Shown here in pieces: positions 46,150 through 54,906 of a stretch of 64,000 nt of DNA. The translations under genes were made by a program, and so were the position numbers. The notes beneath the pieces were generated by a model. The model ran no database searches and had not been told where the DNA came from. It saw nothing but the letters and a program-made list of their open reading frames with translations. This stretch comes from Stutzerimonas zhaodongensis (GTDB taxonomy: Bacteria; Pseudomonadota; Gammaproteobacteria; Pseudomonadales; Pseudomonadaceae): contig NZ_RFFM01000008.1 in assembly GCF_003696365.1 (NCBI RefSeq), positions 55,372-119,371 on the forward strand, given 5' to 3'. Each line of letters starts with the position of its first letter. The stretch's first letter is position 1.

Positions 46150-48970
46150 ACGGCTTGGGCAAGGAGCGCGCGGTCAGTTCGGTCTCGATCACGCCATCAC
46201 CCGAGACAAACACCACGCGCAGCCGGGGCTGTGCCTGTAGCGCCAGCGCGGCGAACTCACGACCGGACATGCCCGGCAGGTTGGCGTCGACCAGCAGATA
46301 GTCGAAGTGCGCATGCTCCAGGGCGCCGACGGCCTCTTCGGCAGTGGGGAAGCCAACCGCGACGATGCCCAGCTCTTCGAGCATTTCACAGGTCAGCGAG
46401 AGCAGTTGCAGCTGGTCCTCGACCACCAGCGCGGTGCGTCGGGACAGCTCTTCGCCCTCCCCTTTAGCACCAGGCAGCATGAGCTGCTCACGCTGACCCA
46501 GCAGCTGGCGGATCTTGCGCGCCAGGTCTTCCTGACGATAAGGCTTGCTCAGCAACTCGACCCCGGCATCCAGCTTGCCACCGTGAACGATGGCGTTGCG
46601 GGTGTAGCCGGAGGTGAACAGCACGGCAATGTCGGGCAACAGCAGCTTGGCCTGGCGCACCAGCTCGGTGCTGCTGAGCTTGCCGGGCATTACCACGTCC
46701 GTGAACAGCAGGTCGATCGCCATGCCGCTTTGCAGGATGCTCAATGCGCTCTGGGCATCGTTGGCTCTCAGCACGCGATAGCCGAGGCCGGACAAGAGTT
46801 CGATGACGGTCGCCTGCACCGCCAGATCGTCCTCGACCACCAGAATCGTTTCGCTGCCGCCCACCGCCGGCCCCACTGGCAGGGATACGGCGACCACCTC
46901 AGGCTGGTCGGTACGCGGCAGGTAGAGCTTGACCGTGGTACCGCTGCCCAGCTCGCTGTAGAGCCGGATATGGCCGCCGCTCTGTTTGGCGAAACCATAG
47001 GCCATGCTCAGGCCCAGGCCGGTGCCCTCGCCTTCGGGCTTGGTGGTGTAGAAGGGCTCGAATGCACGCTCGGCCGTCTGCTCGGTCATTCCGGTGCCGG
47101 TGTCCGATACTGCCAGCATCACGTACTGTCCGGGTTCGACGTCGACCTGGGTGCGCGCGTAGAACTCGTCGAGCATGGCATTGCTCAGTTCAAGGGTCAG
47201 CTTGCCGCCATCGACCATGGCATCGCGGGCGTTGATTGCCAGGTTCAGCAGCACGTTTTCCAACTGGTTGGGATCGACCATGGTGGTCCAGAGCCCGCCG
47301 GCCACCACGGTTTCTATTTCCACCATCTCGCCGAGCGCCTGGCGCAGCAACTCGTCCATGTTGCGCAGCAAGCGGCCCAGATTCGTGGGCATTGGCCGCA
47401 GTGGTTGCCGGCGCGCGAAGGCGAGCAGCTCGGCCGCAAGCTTGGCCCCACGATCAACGGCCTGTGCCGCGGCATCCAGGCGGTTCGCGGGGACCTGCGC
47501 CTGAGTCAGCATCGGGCGTAATAGCTGAAGGTTGCCGGCAATCACCTGCAGCACGTTGTTGAAGTCATGGGCCACGCCACCGGTAAGCTTGCCGATGGCT
47601 TCGAGCTTCTGCGACTGATACAGCGCGTGGCGGCTCTGCTCGAGTTCGCGGGTTCGTTCGCTGACCAGTTGCAGCAGATTGTCCTGCGACTGCTGCAGCG
47701 CCTGCTGGGCATGGATCTGCTGCGTGACGTCATGCCCCTGGCAGAAGATGCCGGTGAGCTGCCCATGCTCGGCCAGCACAGGCTGGAAGATGAAATCGAC
47801 GAAGCGCCGCTCGGTCTGTTCATCCTTGCGACGACTGACAAGCACCGGCGTGCTGCGACCGACATAGGGCCGCCGGGTGACATAGACCTGCTGCAGCAGC
47901 AGCTCCAGATCCTGACCTTCGATCTGTGGGAAGGTCTGGATCGCCGGCCTGCCGACTACGTCTCGCTGCCCGACGAGCTGATGAAATGCCCGGTTGGCGA
48001 TCTCCACGATGTGCTCGGCGCCGTGAGTGACGACGATGAAGCCCGGCGCCTGGTCGAACAGCCGATGCAGGTGCTGGCGCTCCTCGGTCAGCGCCCGGCC
48101 CCGTTCGGCGGCGGCACGACGCTCCACGGCCAGCGCGGTGATGTCACGGATGTTCAGCGACACCCCGATGATCTGCTGTTCGCCATCGCGCACCGCCGAC
48201 GCCATCAGCTCAAGCGTCAGCTCGGTCCCATCGACCGTACAGCAGTGTTCGAGCGAGAGCGGGCCGGCGCCTTGAAGCACGCGCTCCATCTCGGCGTGCA
48301 AGGATTGCGACCAGAACGGAAGCTGCCGCGCACTGAGCCTGACCGCATCGCGTATGGGCAACTGAAACAGCTCCTTGGCTCCGGCGCTCCAGTAAAGCAC
48401 CGCCAGGCTTGCGTCGAGCCCCACGATGGCATCCGGCGCAGCATCGATGAAATGGTGGAGGTAATAGTCGGCATCCAGCCGGCGGCGCGCACGGCCTGTT
48501 TGCAAACCGTGCGGTGCGCTGATGGTGGCGTTGGCCTGATCCAGAGTGGTGCGCAGCCGCAGGCGCCGCCGGGTCGCTGCGAGTGCTTGAAGGATGTCTC
48601 GCTCGAGCAGCGAGGGCTCCACCTCGACGATCGACCAGTGCGACCCAATGAGCAGCGCAATACCCAGATCGCGACGCAATCGCTCCAGCTCTCCGATCCG
48701 GCAGAGAAACATCAGCTCACAGTGCCGCCAATGCGCACGTATGGCCCTGGCGACTGCCAGCGGTCGAACGACATCCGGCGCCAGCAGCAATAGCGCGGGT
48801 TCGACCAAAGCGTTCAGCGCCGCAGCCGAACCGGGAAGTACGGGATCGCGCACAACCTGTAGCTCAAGTCCGCGATCCGCAGCGATGCGCTGCAGCAGCG
48901 TTAAGGGCTCACCGCCTTCGATGCCGGGCGCATCCTCGGTAGTGATCAGAACAATCGAATCGACATTCAC
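46112..48970 (-). CDS. Hybrid sensor histidine kinase with two receiver domains
   Basis: About 952 residues. Order: an N-terminal receiver-like or sensor domain without obvious phospho-site (1-125), two PAS domains (about 175-420, with DAAPDAIVGLDASLAVLYWS and APGFIVVTHGAEHIVEIANR), a coiled coil, the phosphoacceptor GGVAHDFNNVLQVIAGNLQ, an ATPase domain (NLAINARDAM, DTGTGMT, GTGLGLSM), then two receivers (TILVVEDDLAVQ with LLFTDVVMPG; TALVVEDQLQLL with LLVDANLPGM). It lacks membrane segments, so it is cytoplasmic. I set the start at the GTG at 48970, nine bases past the stop of the ACAD-like gene; an ATG at 49018 would overlap that gene. The input signal is unknown. Confidence 0.85.
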   Translation of the reverse strand: MNVDSIVLITTEDAPGIEGGEPLTLLQRIAADRGLELQVVRDPVLPGSAAALNALVEPALLLLAPDVVRPLAVARAIRAHWRHCELMFLCRIGELERLRRDLGIALLIGSHWSIVEVEPSLLERDILQALAATRRRLRLRTTLDQANATISAPHGLQTGRARRRLDADYYLHHFIDAAPDAIVGLDASLAVLYWSAGAKELFQLPIRDAVRLSARQLPFWSQSLHAEMERVLQGAGPLSLEHCCTVDGTELTLELMASAVRDGEQQIIGVSLNIRDITALAVERRAAAERGRALTEERQHLHRLFDQAPGFIVVTHGAEHIVEIANRAFHQLVGQRDVVGRPAIQTFPQIEGQDLELLLQQVYVTRRPYVGRSTPVLVSRRKDEQTERRFVDFIFQPVLAEHGQLTGIFCQGHDVTQQIHAQQALQQSQDNLLQLVSERTRELEQSRHALYQSQKLEAIGKLTGGVAHDFNNVLQVIAGNLQLLRPMLTQAQVPANRLDAAAQAVDRGAKLAAELLAFARRQPLRPMPTNLGRLLRNMDELLRQALGEMVEIETVVAGGLWTTMVDPNQLENVLLNLAINARDAMVDGGKLTLELSNAMLDEFYARTQVDVEPGQYVMLAVSDTGTGMTEQTAERAFEPFYTTKPEGEGTGLGLSMAYGFAKQSGGHIRLYSELGSGTTVKLYLPRTDQPEVVAVSLPVGPAVGGSETILVVEDDLAVQATVIELLSGLGYRVLRANDAQSALSILQSGMAIDLLFTDVVMPGKLSSTELVRQAKLLLPDIAVLFTSGYTRNAIVHGGKLDAGVELLSKPYRQEDLARKIRQLLGQREQLMLPGAKGEGEELSRRTALVVEDQLQLLSLTCEMLEELGIVAVGFPTAEEAVGALEHAHFDYLLVDANLPGMSGREFAALALQAQPRLRVVFVSGDGVIETELTARSLPKPFSFDQLAEILQL

Positions 48971-48978
48971 GGGCAGGA

Positions 48979-50139
48979 TCAAAGGAGCGGCAGGCCGAGC
49001 AGACTGCGCCCGGTCCACTGTTTCAGCAAATCGGTGGTCGGGCTCATGACATGGGCCGCGCGCGCATCACGCAGTATTTGCGCGATACGGCTGTTGTCTC
49101 GGTAAGCGGCGCCGCCACAGATGGTCATCGCCTCGTTGGCCAGCCACACCGCCGTTTCACCAGCATCCGCCTTGCAGGAGAGAATCCACGGAAGCGCGTC
49201 CGGATGTCCTGTGTCGCCGCGACGTCCGGCCTCGCGGATCAGGGCACGGGTCTTCTGGACCGCCGTCCACATTTCGGCATAGCGCACCTGCAGGCTCTCC
49301 ACATCCCGTAACGATTCGCCGGAATGGCTGTAGCGGCGGGCGCGAAGATGTTCGCCGGCAGCGTCCAGCGCAGCCTGAGCGAGGCCGAGGTAGGTGCCGG
49401 CCATAGCCATCAGAAAGAACGGCGCGACCACTTCGAAGACGTACCAGACCTGATCGCCCTTCTCGCCCAGCAGGTTCTCCTGGGGAACACGGGTCTGGTC
49501 CAGGCGCATCGGGCGCGAAGAGTTGCCGCGCATGCCGAAGCCCTTCCAGTGGTCGAGCCAGGTCACGCCCTCAGCATCCCGATCGACGATGACGCAGCTG
49601 AAATCACCCGAATCACCCTCGCTGCGAGCAACAGTCGAGACAACGTAGGAATCGGCCTGCCCACCATTGGTCACGAACTGCTTGGTGCCGCTGATGACAA
49701 AACCGTCGCTCTCGACGTCGAGCGTCGTTTCGGGCAGGTAGAAATGCGCCCCCGAGCCATGCTCGGAAAGTGCCAACGTGGTGATGTGTCGCCCTTCAGC
49801 GATCTCCCGCAGATACCGCTCCTGCTGGAAGCCGGTAGCCTTAGCCGCGATCACCGCGGTACCGACGCAATGCATGCCGAAGCACAGCGCCGATGAGGGA
49901 CAAGCCCCGGCAATGGTTTCGGTAATCACGCTCAAACCGAGCAGGCCCTGGCCGTGTCCGCCAAAGGCTTCCGGCACCGTCAATCCCAACAGACCGGCTT
50001 CTCCCAACGCTTTCATGGAATGCGCAGGCCATTGGCTGGTCTCATCGACAAGCGAGGCCTGGGGCGCTATCCGAGTTTCGACCAGCGCAGCGGTAATTTC
50101 CTGCAGCGATCTGAGCCGAGCGGGTAAGAGGTGTTCCAT
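48979..50139 (-). CDS. Acyl-CoA dehydrogenase-like flavoprotein lacking the usual catalytic glutamate
   Basis: A 386-residue protein with the acyl-CoA dehydrogenase fold: N-terminal helices (MKALGEAGLLGLTVPEAFGG), the FAD-binding strand region (TTLALSEHGSGAHF, ISGTKQFVTNGGQADSYVV) and the C-terminal helical bundle (CGGAAYRDNSRIAQILRDARAAHVM). Where MCAD-type enzymes have the base in YEGT, this protein reads AHVMSPTTDLLKQWTGRSLLG, so there is no glutamate at that spot. It may use another base, as isovaleryl-CoA dehydrogenase does, or be a flavin monooxygenase or an acyl-ACP enzyme. Co-transcription with the hybrid kinase is likely (nine-base gap). Confidence 0.82.
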   Translation of the reverse strand: MEHLLPARLRSLQEITAALVETRIAPQASLVDETSQWPAHSMKALGEAGLLGLTVPEAFGGHGQGLLGLSVITETIAGACPSSALCFGMHCVGTAVIAAKATGFQQERYLREIAEGRHITTLALSEHGSGAHFYLPETTLDVESDGFVISGTKQFVTNGGQADSYVVSTVARSEGDSGDFSCVIVDRDAEGVTWLDHWKGFGMRGNSSRPMRLDQTRVPQENLLGEKGDQVWYVFEVVAPFFLMAMAGTYLGLAQAALDAAGEHLRARRYSHSGESLRDVESLQVRYAEMWTAVQKTRALIREAGRRGDTGHPDALPWILSCKADAGETAVWLANEAMTICGGAAYRDNSRIAQILRDARAAHVMSPTTDLLKQWTGRSLLGLPLL

Positions 50140-50338
50140 GTCGAGCTGCCACGCTAATGAACGGTGAGAAAAATGACGCTGACGCGGTGCATCCGTCTTG
50201 ATGGTAGACAGACAGATGACGGGATGCGGCAGTTCGACGCAGTGTAAGCCCTATTTACCCGGGCATGGGGACTCTGCGTTCGAACCGGCTCAAGACCCAG
50301 CGGCAAAACAAGACACCAGTCCACGGAGCAACCAGGCC

Positions 50339-51517
50339 ATGCGCCATCTATTGCGATTTCGCCACGGCATCGCCGCGGCCCTTTTGACACTCAGCACCTC
50401 GGGAGCAGCAGCACCCATGTATCAAGTACTGATCGGCAGCTACACCAGCGAAGGCGACAGCGAAGGCATCTACCGGATGCAGTTCGATGCCGAGCGTGGC
50501 TACCTCGAACCCCAGCCACTTCAGGTGATGCGAACCCACAACCCGTCCTGGCTGACGCTGGACCTCACCCGTAACCGGCTCTATGCGGCCAACGAGAACG
50601 GTCCCGGCCATCCTGACCCTGTGGGGCGCGTCAGTGCCTTCATGATCGCCGCGGCCAGCGGCAAGCTTTCAGCGCTGGCCCAGCAGATCACCCTCGGCGA
50701 TGAGCCCACGCATCTGACCATGAGCCGCGATGGCCGCTACCTGTTCGTTTCCAACTACGGCTCCAGATCCAACCCTGGCGGCAGCCTGGCCGTCGTTCCG
50801 CTGGCCAAGGACGGCACGCTGTCAGCGGTGACCCAGATCGCCACGCACAAGGCCAGCGAGAAACACCCCGAGCGCCAGCAGTCGGCCCATGTGCATTCGG
50901 CGGTGATGTCGCCTGATGGCAAGACGCTGTTCGTCAGCGATCTGGGTGCGGACAAGATTTTCGTTTACCGCTACGACCCGGCCAATGCCGAGCGCCCTTT
51001 GTCACCCGCGGAGCCTGCGGCCATCAGCCTGCCGGACGGCAGCGGCCCACGCCATCTGGCCTTCAGCCCGGACGGGCGCCAGGCCTACGCAACGCTGGAG
51101 CTGAGTGCTCAGGTAGCCCGTTTCGATCATGTCGATGGCACCCTGGTCCAGCGCCAGCTGGTGGATCTGGCCGCCGCCGGCGACACCAGCCAGCATTCGC
51201 CGGGCGCGATACATCCCTCAGCGGACGGTCGCTTTCTCTATGTCAGCGATCGCGCTGAAAAGAACCGCATCCTGGTTTACGCCATCGAGGAAAACGACAA
51301 CCTGCGCGAGATCCAGGATCGCGCCAGCGAAGGTCGCGAGCCTCGTGAGTTCGCCATCGACCCGAGCGGGCGCTTCATGCTGATCGCCAACCAGAAGAGT
51401 GACGCGCTGGTGGTGCTGGAGCGCGACCCGGAGAGCGGTCTGCTGGGTGAAACCCTGCAAAGCCTGCCCATGGGGCAGCCGTCGGATGTGAAATTCATTG
51501 ACCGCACCGGGCCGTAG
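50339..51517 (+). CDS. Periplasmic lactonase-like beta-propeller (YbhE/6-phosphogluconolactonase type)
   Basis: A 392-residue protein with a signal peptide (RFRHGIAAALLTLSTSGAAA) and a seven-bladed propeller. Repeated blade motifs are visible: MSRDGRYLFVSNYG, MSPDGKTLFVSDLG, FSPDGRQAYATLE and PSADGRFLYVSDR, and the end PMGQPSDVKFI is typical of the lactonase family. The E. coli relative Pgl is cytoplasmic; this one is exported, so its substrate is more likely a periplasmic sugar lactone. The start ATG at 50339 has GGAGC upstream; earlier in-frame ATGs have no signal-like sequence. It is monocistronic. Confidence 0.85.
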   Translation: MRHLLRFRHGIAAALLTLSTSGAAAPMYQVLIGSYTSEGDSEGIYRMQFDAERGYLEPQPLQVMRTHNPSWLTLDLTRNRLYAANENGPGHPDPVGRVSAFMIAAASGKLSALAQQITLGDEPTHLTMSRDGRYLFVSNYGSRSNPGGSLAVVPLAKDGTLSAVTQIATHKASEKHPERQQSAHVHSAVMSPDGKTLFVSDLGADKIFVYRYDPANAERPLSPAEPAAISLPDGSGPRHLAFSPDGRQAYATLELSAQVARFDHVDGTLVQRQLVDLAAAGDTSQHSPGAIHPSADGRFLYVSDRAEKNRILVYAIEENDNLREIQDRASEGREPREFAIDPSGRFMLIANQKSDALVVLERDPESGLLGETLQSLPMGQPSDVKFIDRTGP

Positions 51518-51539
51518 ATCTGACCCGGCACGCAAATGA

Positions 51540-52571
51540 TCAGGAGAGCAGGCTGACCACTGCGAAACGGCTGATGGTCGCCTGAGCCACCACGGTCTGG
51601 GTGACCGCGGCGTAGCTGGAGGGGCTGCGCTGCATCAGGGTGAATACCGAGTGCGAAAAATCCATGGCCCACTGTTTCTCGTCGGCGTGGGCCTGACGCG
51701 CCAGGAATTCGCGAATTTCCTTCTGCCGATTGCTCAGCTGCTCGCGCAGTGAGGTGACCTTGTCGAGCCCGGCCACCACCGAATCGAGCAAGCGACGCAG
51801 CTCGCGGAAGGAGTCCAGCTGCAGCTCTTCAGGGAAGCTCAGCAGTTGATCTTCGTGGCTCTGCACGCGCACGTACTTGCCCTTGTCGAACAGCTTGCCC
51901 TCACCCTGTACCGCCAACTGATCCTTGAGTTTCTGCCAGTCGGCCTCGCGTGCCGAGAATTTCAACTCGCCGTTCTGATCCAGCTCTGCGCGAATCCCGG
52001 CCTGGCCGAGGCTGCCGTTGAAGCGACGCAGGATCTGTTCGTCGCTCATCTCGTCGTCGAGCACCACAGCGACCGGCTCGGCCAGTTGTCGGCCACCGCT
52101 GAACAGCAGGGTTTCACGCCCCGACTGGCGAATATTCTCCAGCGACTCCAGCCCCTGCAGACTGAAGCGGCTGCGTACCGGCTCGGTGAGGCGCAGCTTG
52201 AGAGTGGCGTCCAGTGAATTGCCAGAGCGCTGGCTGCGTTCCTTGAGCAGCTCACCCACCTGCTGCACCGACTGGCGAATGCTGTCCTCGCCATCAGGCT
52301 GCGGCGTGCTGATCTGCCGGCTGAGGCTGAGCTTGAGTTGCGACAGGCGGGTCTGCAGATCGCCAAGGTAGCTGTCGGCGGACTGCATGGACGAAAGCTG
52401 CTGATTGAGCTGCAGACTGAAGCTGGTGCTCTTGCTGGTGGTCGTCTCGGTATGCGTTGTCTCAGCCGGCGCACCTGCACGCAGCGACGCAGGCGCCTCC
52501 CGCAACAGGGCCTCGCGGCGCTCTTGCGGGTTGATTGCGGAAACAGCGGGGAGCTGCTTGCCAATCTTCAT
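51540..52571 (-). CDS. Unknown protein encoded directly after flgL
   Basis: A 343-residue soluble protein with no signal peptide. It is rich in serine, glutamine and threonine at the N-terminus (TETTTSKSTSFSLQLNQQLSS), has charged helical regions (SYLGDLQTRLSQLKLSLSRQI; DKVTSLREQLSNRQKEIREF, a likely coiled coil) and a middle segment resembling a hook-associated domain (RELDQ-type NGELKFSAREADWQKLKDQL). I do not recognise the family. It begins 14 bases after flgL and is the last gene of the cluster. In Flag-2/lateral clusters this position holds lafW, a proposed hook-associated protein, so that is a testable guess. Confidence 0.6.
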   Translation of the reverse strand: MKIGKQLPAVSAINPQERREALLREAPASLRAGAPAETTHTETTTSKSTSFSLQLNQQLSSMQSADSYLGDLQTRLSQLKLSLSRQISTPQPDGEDSIRQSVQQVGELLKERSQRSGNSLDATLKLRLTEPVRSRFSLQGLESLENIRQSGRETLLFSGGRQLAEPVAVVLDDEMSDEQILRRFNGSLGQAGIRAELDQNGELKFSAREADWQKLKDQLAVQGEGKLFDKGKYVRVQSHEDQLLSFPEELQLDSFRELRRLLDSVVAGLDKVTSLREQLSNRQKEIREFLARQAHADEKQWAMDFSHSVFTLMQRSPSSYAAVTQTVVAQATISRFAVVSLLS

Positions 52572-52585
52572 TCACGCTACCTCGG

Positions 52586-53500
52586 TCAGAGCATGCCGAA
52601 CAGCGACAGCCCGTTGATCTTCAAATAGGTTTTCTGCGTTGCCTGCAGCGACAGCTGATAATTGTTCAGGTCGATGCTGGCCGTCGCGTAATCGAGTTGC
52701 GACAGCTGGCCCTCGATCTTCTTGTTCACCAGCGAAACGTCCTCGTTGCTGTTCGAAAGCAACGTCAGGGTGTTCTGCCGCCCGCCCAGCTCCGAGACCG
52801 CACCCAGCAGGTCGCCGTGGGTCTTGTCGAGGCTGTTCAGGGTCTCGGTGATGCTGGCCTGCACCGCCGGATCGTTCGCATCGAGTGCCGGGTCGGCGAG
52901 CAGTTTCACCAGTGCGTTGAGCTCGTTGAGCATGCCGACGCCAGCGCCAAAGACCTGCGCGGCGGTGACATTCTCCTCGACGAGCACGCCATTGGCGACT
53001 GCCGCCTGGCGGTATTGGTCGTTGCCGGTCAGCTGGTAGCTCTGGGTCGCGGCGTCGAAGGTAATTGCGGGCCGGTCACTGAGCGTACCGGAGAACAGGT
53101 AACGGCCTTCTTCGTCGCGCACGTTGGCAAAGCTGAGGATGGTTCGCTCCAGATTGCCCATTTCATTGGCGATGGCCGCCAGGTCTGCGCTGGTGTTGCT
53201 GCCATTGGCCGCCCACAACAGCAGATCGCGCACGTTGAGCATGGTGTCCGAGGCGGCCTTGAGGTTGGCCTCCTGCTTGGACAGGTTGCCGGACACGTTG
53301 GCGATGTTGGTGCGGTACTGAGTCAGTGTGGCTTCTTCGCGCTGGATGCGCAGCACGCGAACCGCAGAAATCGGGTCGTCGGAGGGCAACAGCATGCGTT
53401 CGCCAGTGGCCATCTGCTGCATCAGCTTGCCGAGCTTTTCGGAGCTGGTATTCATCGAGCCGTGCATCATTGCAGTGATCTGGGCGTTGGAGATGCGCAT
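52586..53500 (-). CDS. flgL: Flagellar hook-filament junction protein FlgL
   Basis: A 304-residue flagellin-like junction protein (HAP3). The N-terminus MRISNAQITAMMHGSMNTSS and C-terminus (LDYATASIDLNNYQLSLQATQKTYLKINGLSLFGML) form the D0/D1 coiled coils, with the conserved LPSDDPISAVRVLRIQREEAT segment near residue 40. It joins FlgK to the filament. The length is close to that of E. coli FlgL (317). Gene order flgK-flgL is standard and the gene follows after 38 bases. Confidence 0.92.
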   Translation of the reverse strand: MRISNAQITAMMHGSMNTSSEKLGKLMQQMATGERMLLPSDDPISAVRVLRIQREEATLTQYRTNIANVSGNLSKQEANLKAASDTMLNVRDLLLWAANGSNTSADLAAIANEMGNLERTILSFANVRDEEGRYLFSGTLSDRPAITFDAATQSYQLTGNDQYRQAAVANGVLVEENVTAAQVFGAGVGMLNELNALVKLLADPALDANDPAVQASITETLNSLDKTHGDLLGAVSELGGRQNTLTLLSNSNEDVSLVNKKIEGQLSQLDYATASIDLNNYQLSLQATQKTYLKINGLSLFGML

Positions 53501-53538
53501 GGTGTGTTTTCTCGTCAGTCGAGTCGGCGTGCGCCGGC

Positions 53539-54906
53539 TCAGAACATCGCCAGTACGGCGTTGAACAGATCGTTGGACGTGCTGATGACCTTCATGTTGG
53601 CCTGATAGGCCTGCTCGTAGGCCATCAGGTTGACTGCTTCCTCGTCCAGGTTAACCGCGCTGACACTGTCACGCTGGGCCTGGGCTTGCGCCGCAACGGT
53701 AGTCGTTGCGCCGAGGTCGGCCTGATTCTGCCGGCTCGCACTGGCAACACGACCGACCAGACCGGCGTAGGCGTCGTTGAGCGGCACGGTGTTGCCAGCA
53801 ACCTGAATGCCGGCTGATTTCAGTTCGAGCAGCGAGAGCAGCACCTTGTTGTTGCCCACCTCGCCCGGAGCGGAAGATAACGCCAGCTCCGATGCACCCA
53901 TGGCGTTCACCGAAAGCATGCCGCTGGTGCTGCCGGGGGTATAGGCAAAGAGCGGCTGGCCTGGATTGCCGTTGAGGTCGAAACCACCTGAAAGGATGTC
54001 GTTGACCATCTTGGCCACGGCCGAGGCCATGTCGTGCAGGTCCTTCTGGGCCGGGCGCAATGCGCCGTACTCCGTGTCGTAGAGACCACCGAGCGAACCG
54101 CCCAGCCCCTGCTGGTTCAATGGGAAGGTGGTCTTGGCGAAGACCAGGGTCATCTGCTGCTCGCCAGCCAGATTGGCGTCGACCTTCAGCTGACCGGCCG
54201 TTACGCCGGCCACCAGCGGCTGGCCATTGGCCAAGGACACGCTGAGAGTGCCGTCGGACGACTCCTGCACGCGAATACCGACGTATTGGCTGAGGTCTTT
54301 GACCAGGTTTTCCCGGTAATCGCGCAGAGCCGAGGTATCGCGACCGGATGATTCCATCTCGCGGATCTGGGCGTTGAGTTCGGCGATGTTGCCGGACAGC
54401 CCGTTGATCTCGCTGGTCATCGCCACTCGCTGGCCCTGCAGGGCGTTGAGCTGGGTGCCGATGTTGCTGTTCAGCCCGTTGAAACGCTGCGCCAGCTGCT
54501 TGGCCTCGCCAATTATCTGCTGGCGCAATGCGATGGATTCGGGGGTCGAGCTGGCTTCACTGAGGGCTGCGAAGAAGTTGTCCAGGCCAACGCTGACACT
54601 CGAGCCTTCGCTGTCGATCAGCCCTTCGAGCGCGGTCAGGTACTGCTGATTGGTATTGAAGTAGCTCTTGTCGGTAGTGGCGCGCCAGAGCTGCTGATTC
54701 TGAAAGTCGTTGGACAAGCGACGGATGCTGCTGACCTGCACGCCACCGCCGATGCTGACGGACGTCTGCCCACCCAGCGACTTGAGGTCCGGCGTCAGAC
54801 GACTGAAGCCCGGCGTGTTGACGTTGGCGATGTTCTGCCCGGTCGCCGACAGGGCGATCTGCGAGGCGCGAACGCCGCTGTAGCCAATTTGACCAAGAAT
54901 ACTCAC
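53539..54906 (-). CDS. flgK: Flagellar hook-associated protein FlgK, short form
   Basis: A 455-residue junction protein (HAP1). The N-terminal SVRASQIALSATGQNIANVNTPGFSR-type heptad region is read in parts (ASQIALSATGQNIANVNTPG), and the C-terminus (NLMAYEQAYQANMKVISTSNDLFNAVL) is diagnostic for the rod/hook/HAP family. It is shorter than E. coli FlgK (547) and much shorter than the polar P. aeruginosa FlgK, consistent with a reduced surface domain. Its ATG overlaps the flgJ stop by four bases. Confidence 0.9.
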   Translation of the reverse strand: MSILGQIGYSGVRASQIALSATGQNIANVNTPGFSRLTPDLKSLGGQTSVSIGGGVQVSSIRRLSNDFQNQQLWRATTDKSYFNTNQQYLTALEGLIDSEGSSVSVGLDNFFAALSEASSTPESIALRQQIIGEAKQLAQRFNGLNSNIGTQLNALQGQRVAMTSEINGLSGNIAELNAQIREMESSGRDTSALRDYRENLVKDLSQYVGIRVQESSDGTLSVSLANGQPLVAGVTAGQLKVDANLAGEQQMTLVFAKTTFPLNQQGLGGSLGGLYDTEYGALRPAQKDLHDMASAVAKMVNDILSGGFDLNGNPGQPLFAYTPGSTSGMLSVNAMGASELALSSAPGEVGNNKVLLSLLELKSAGIQVAGNTVPLNDAYAGLVGRVASASRQNQADLGATTTVAAQAQAQRDSVSAVNLDEEAVNLMAYEQAYQANMKVISTSNDLFNAVLAMF

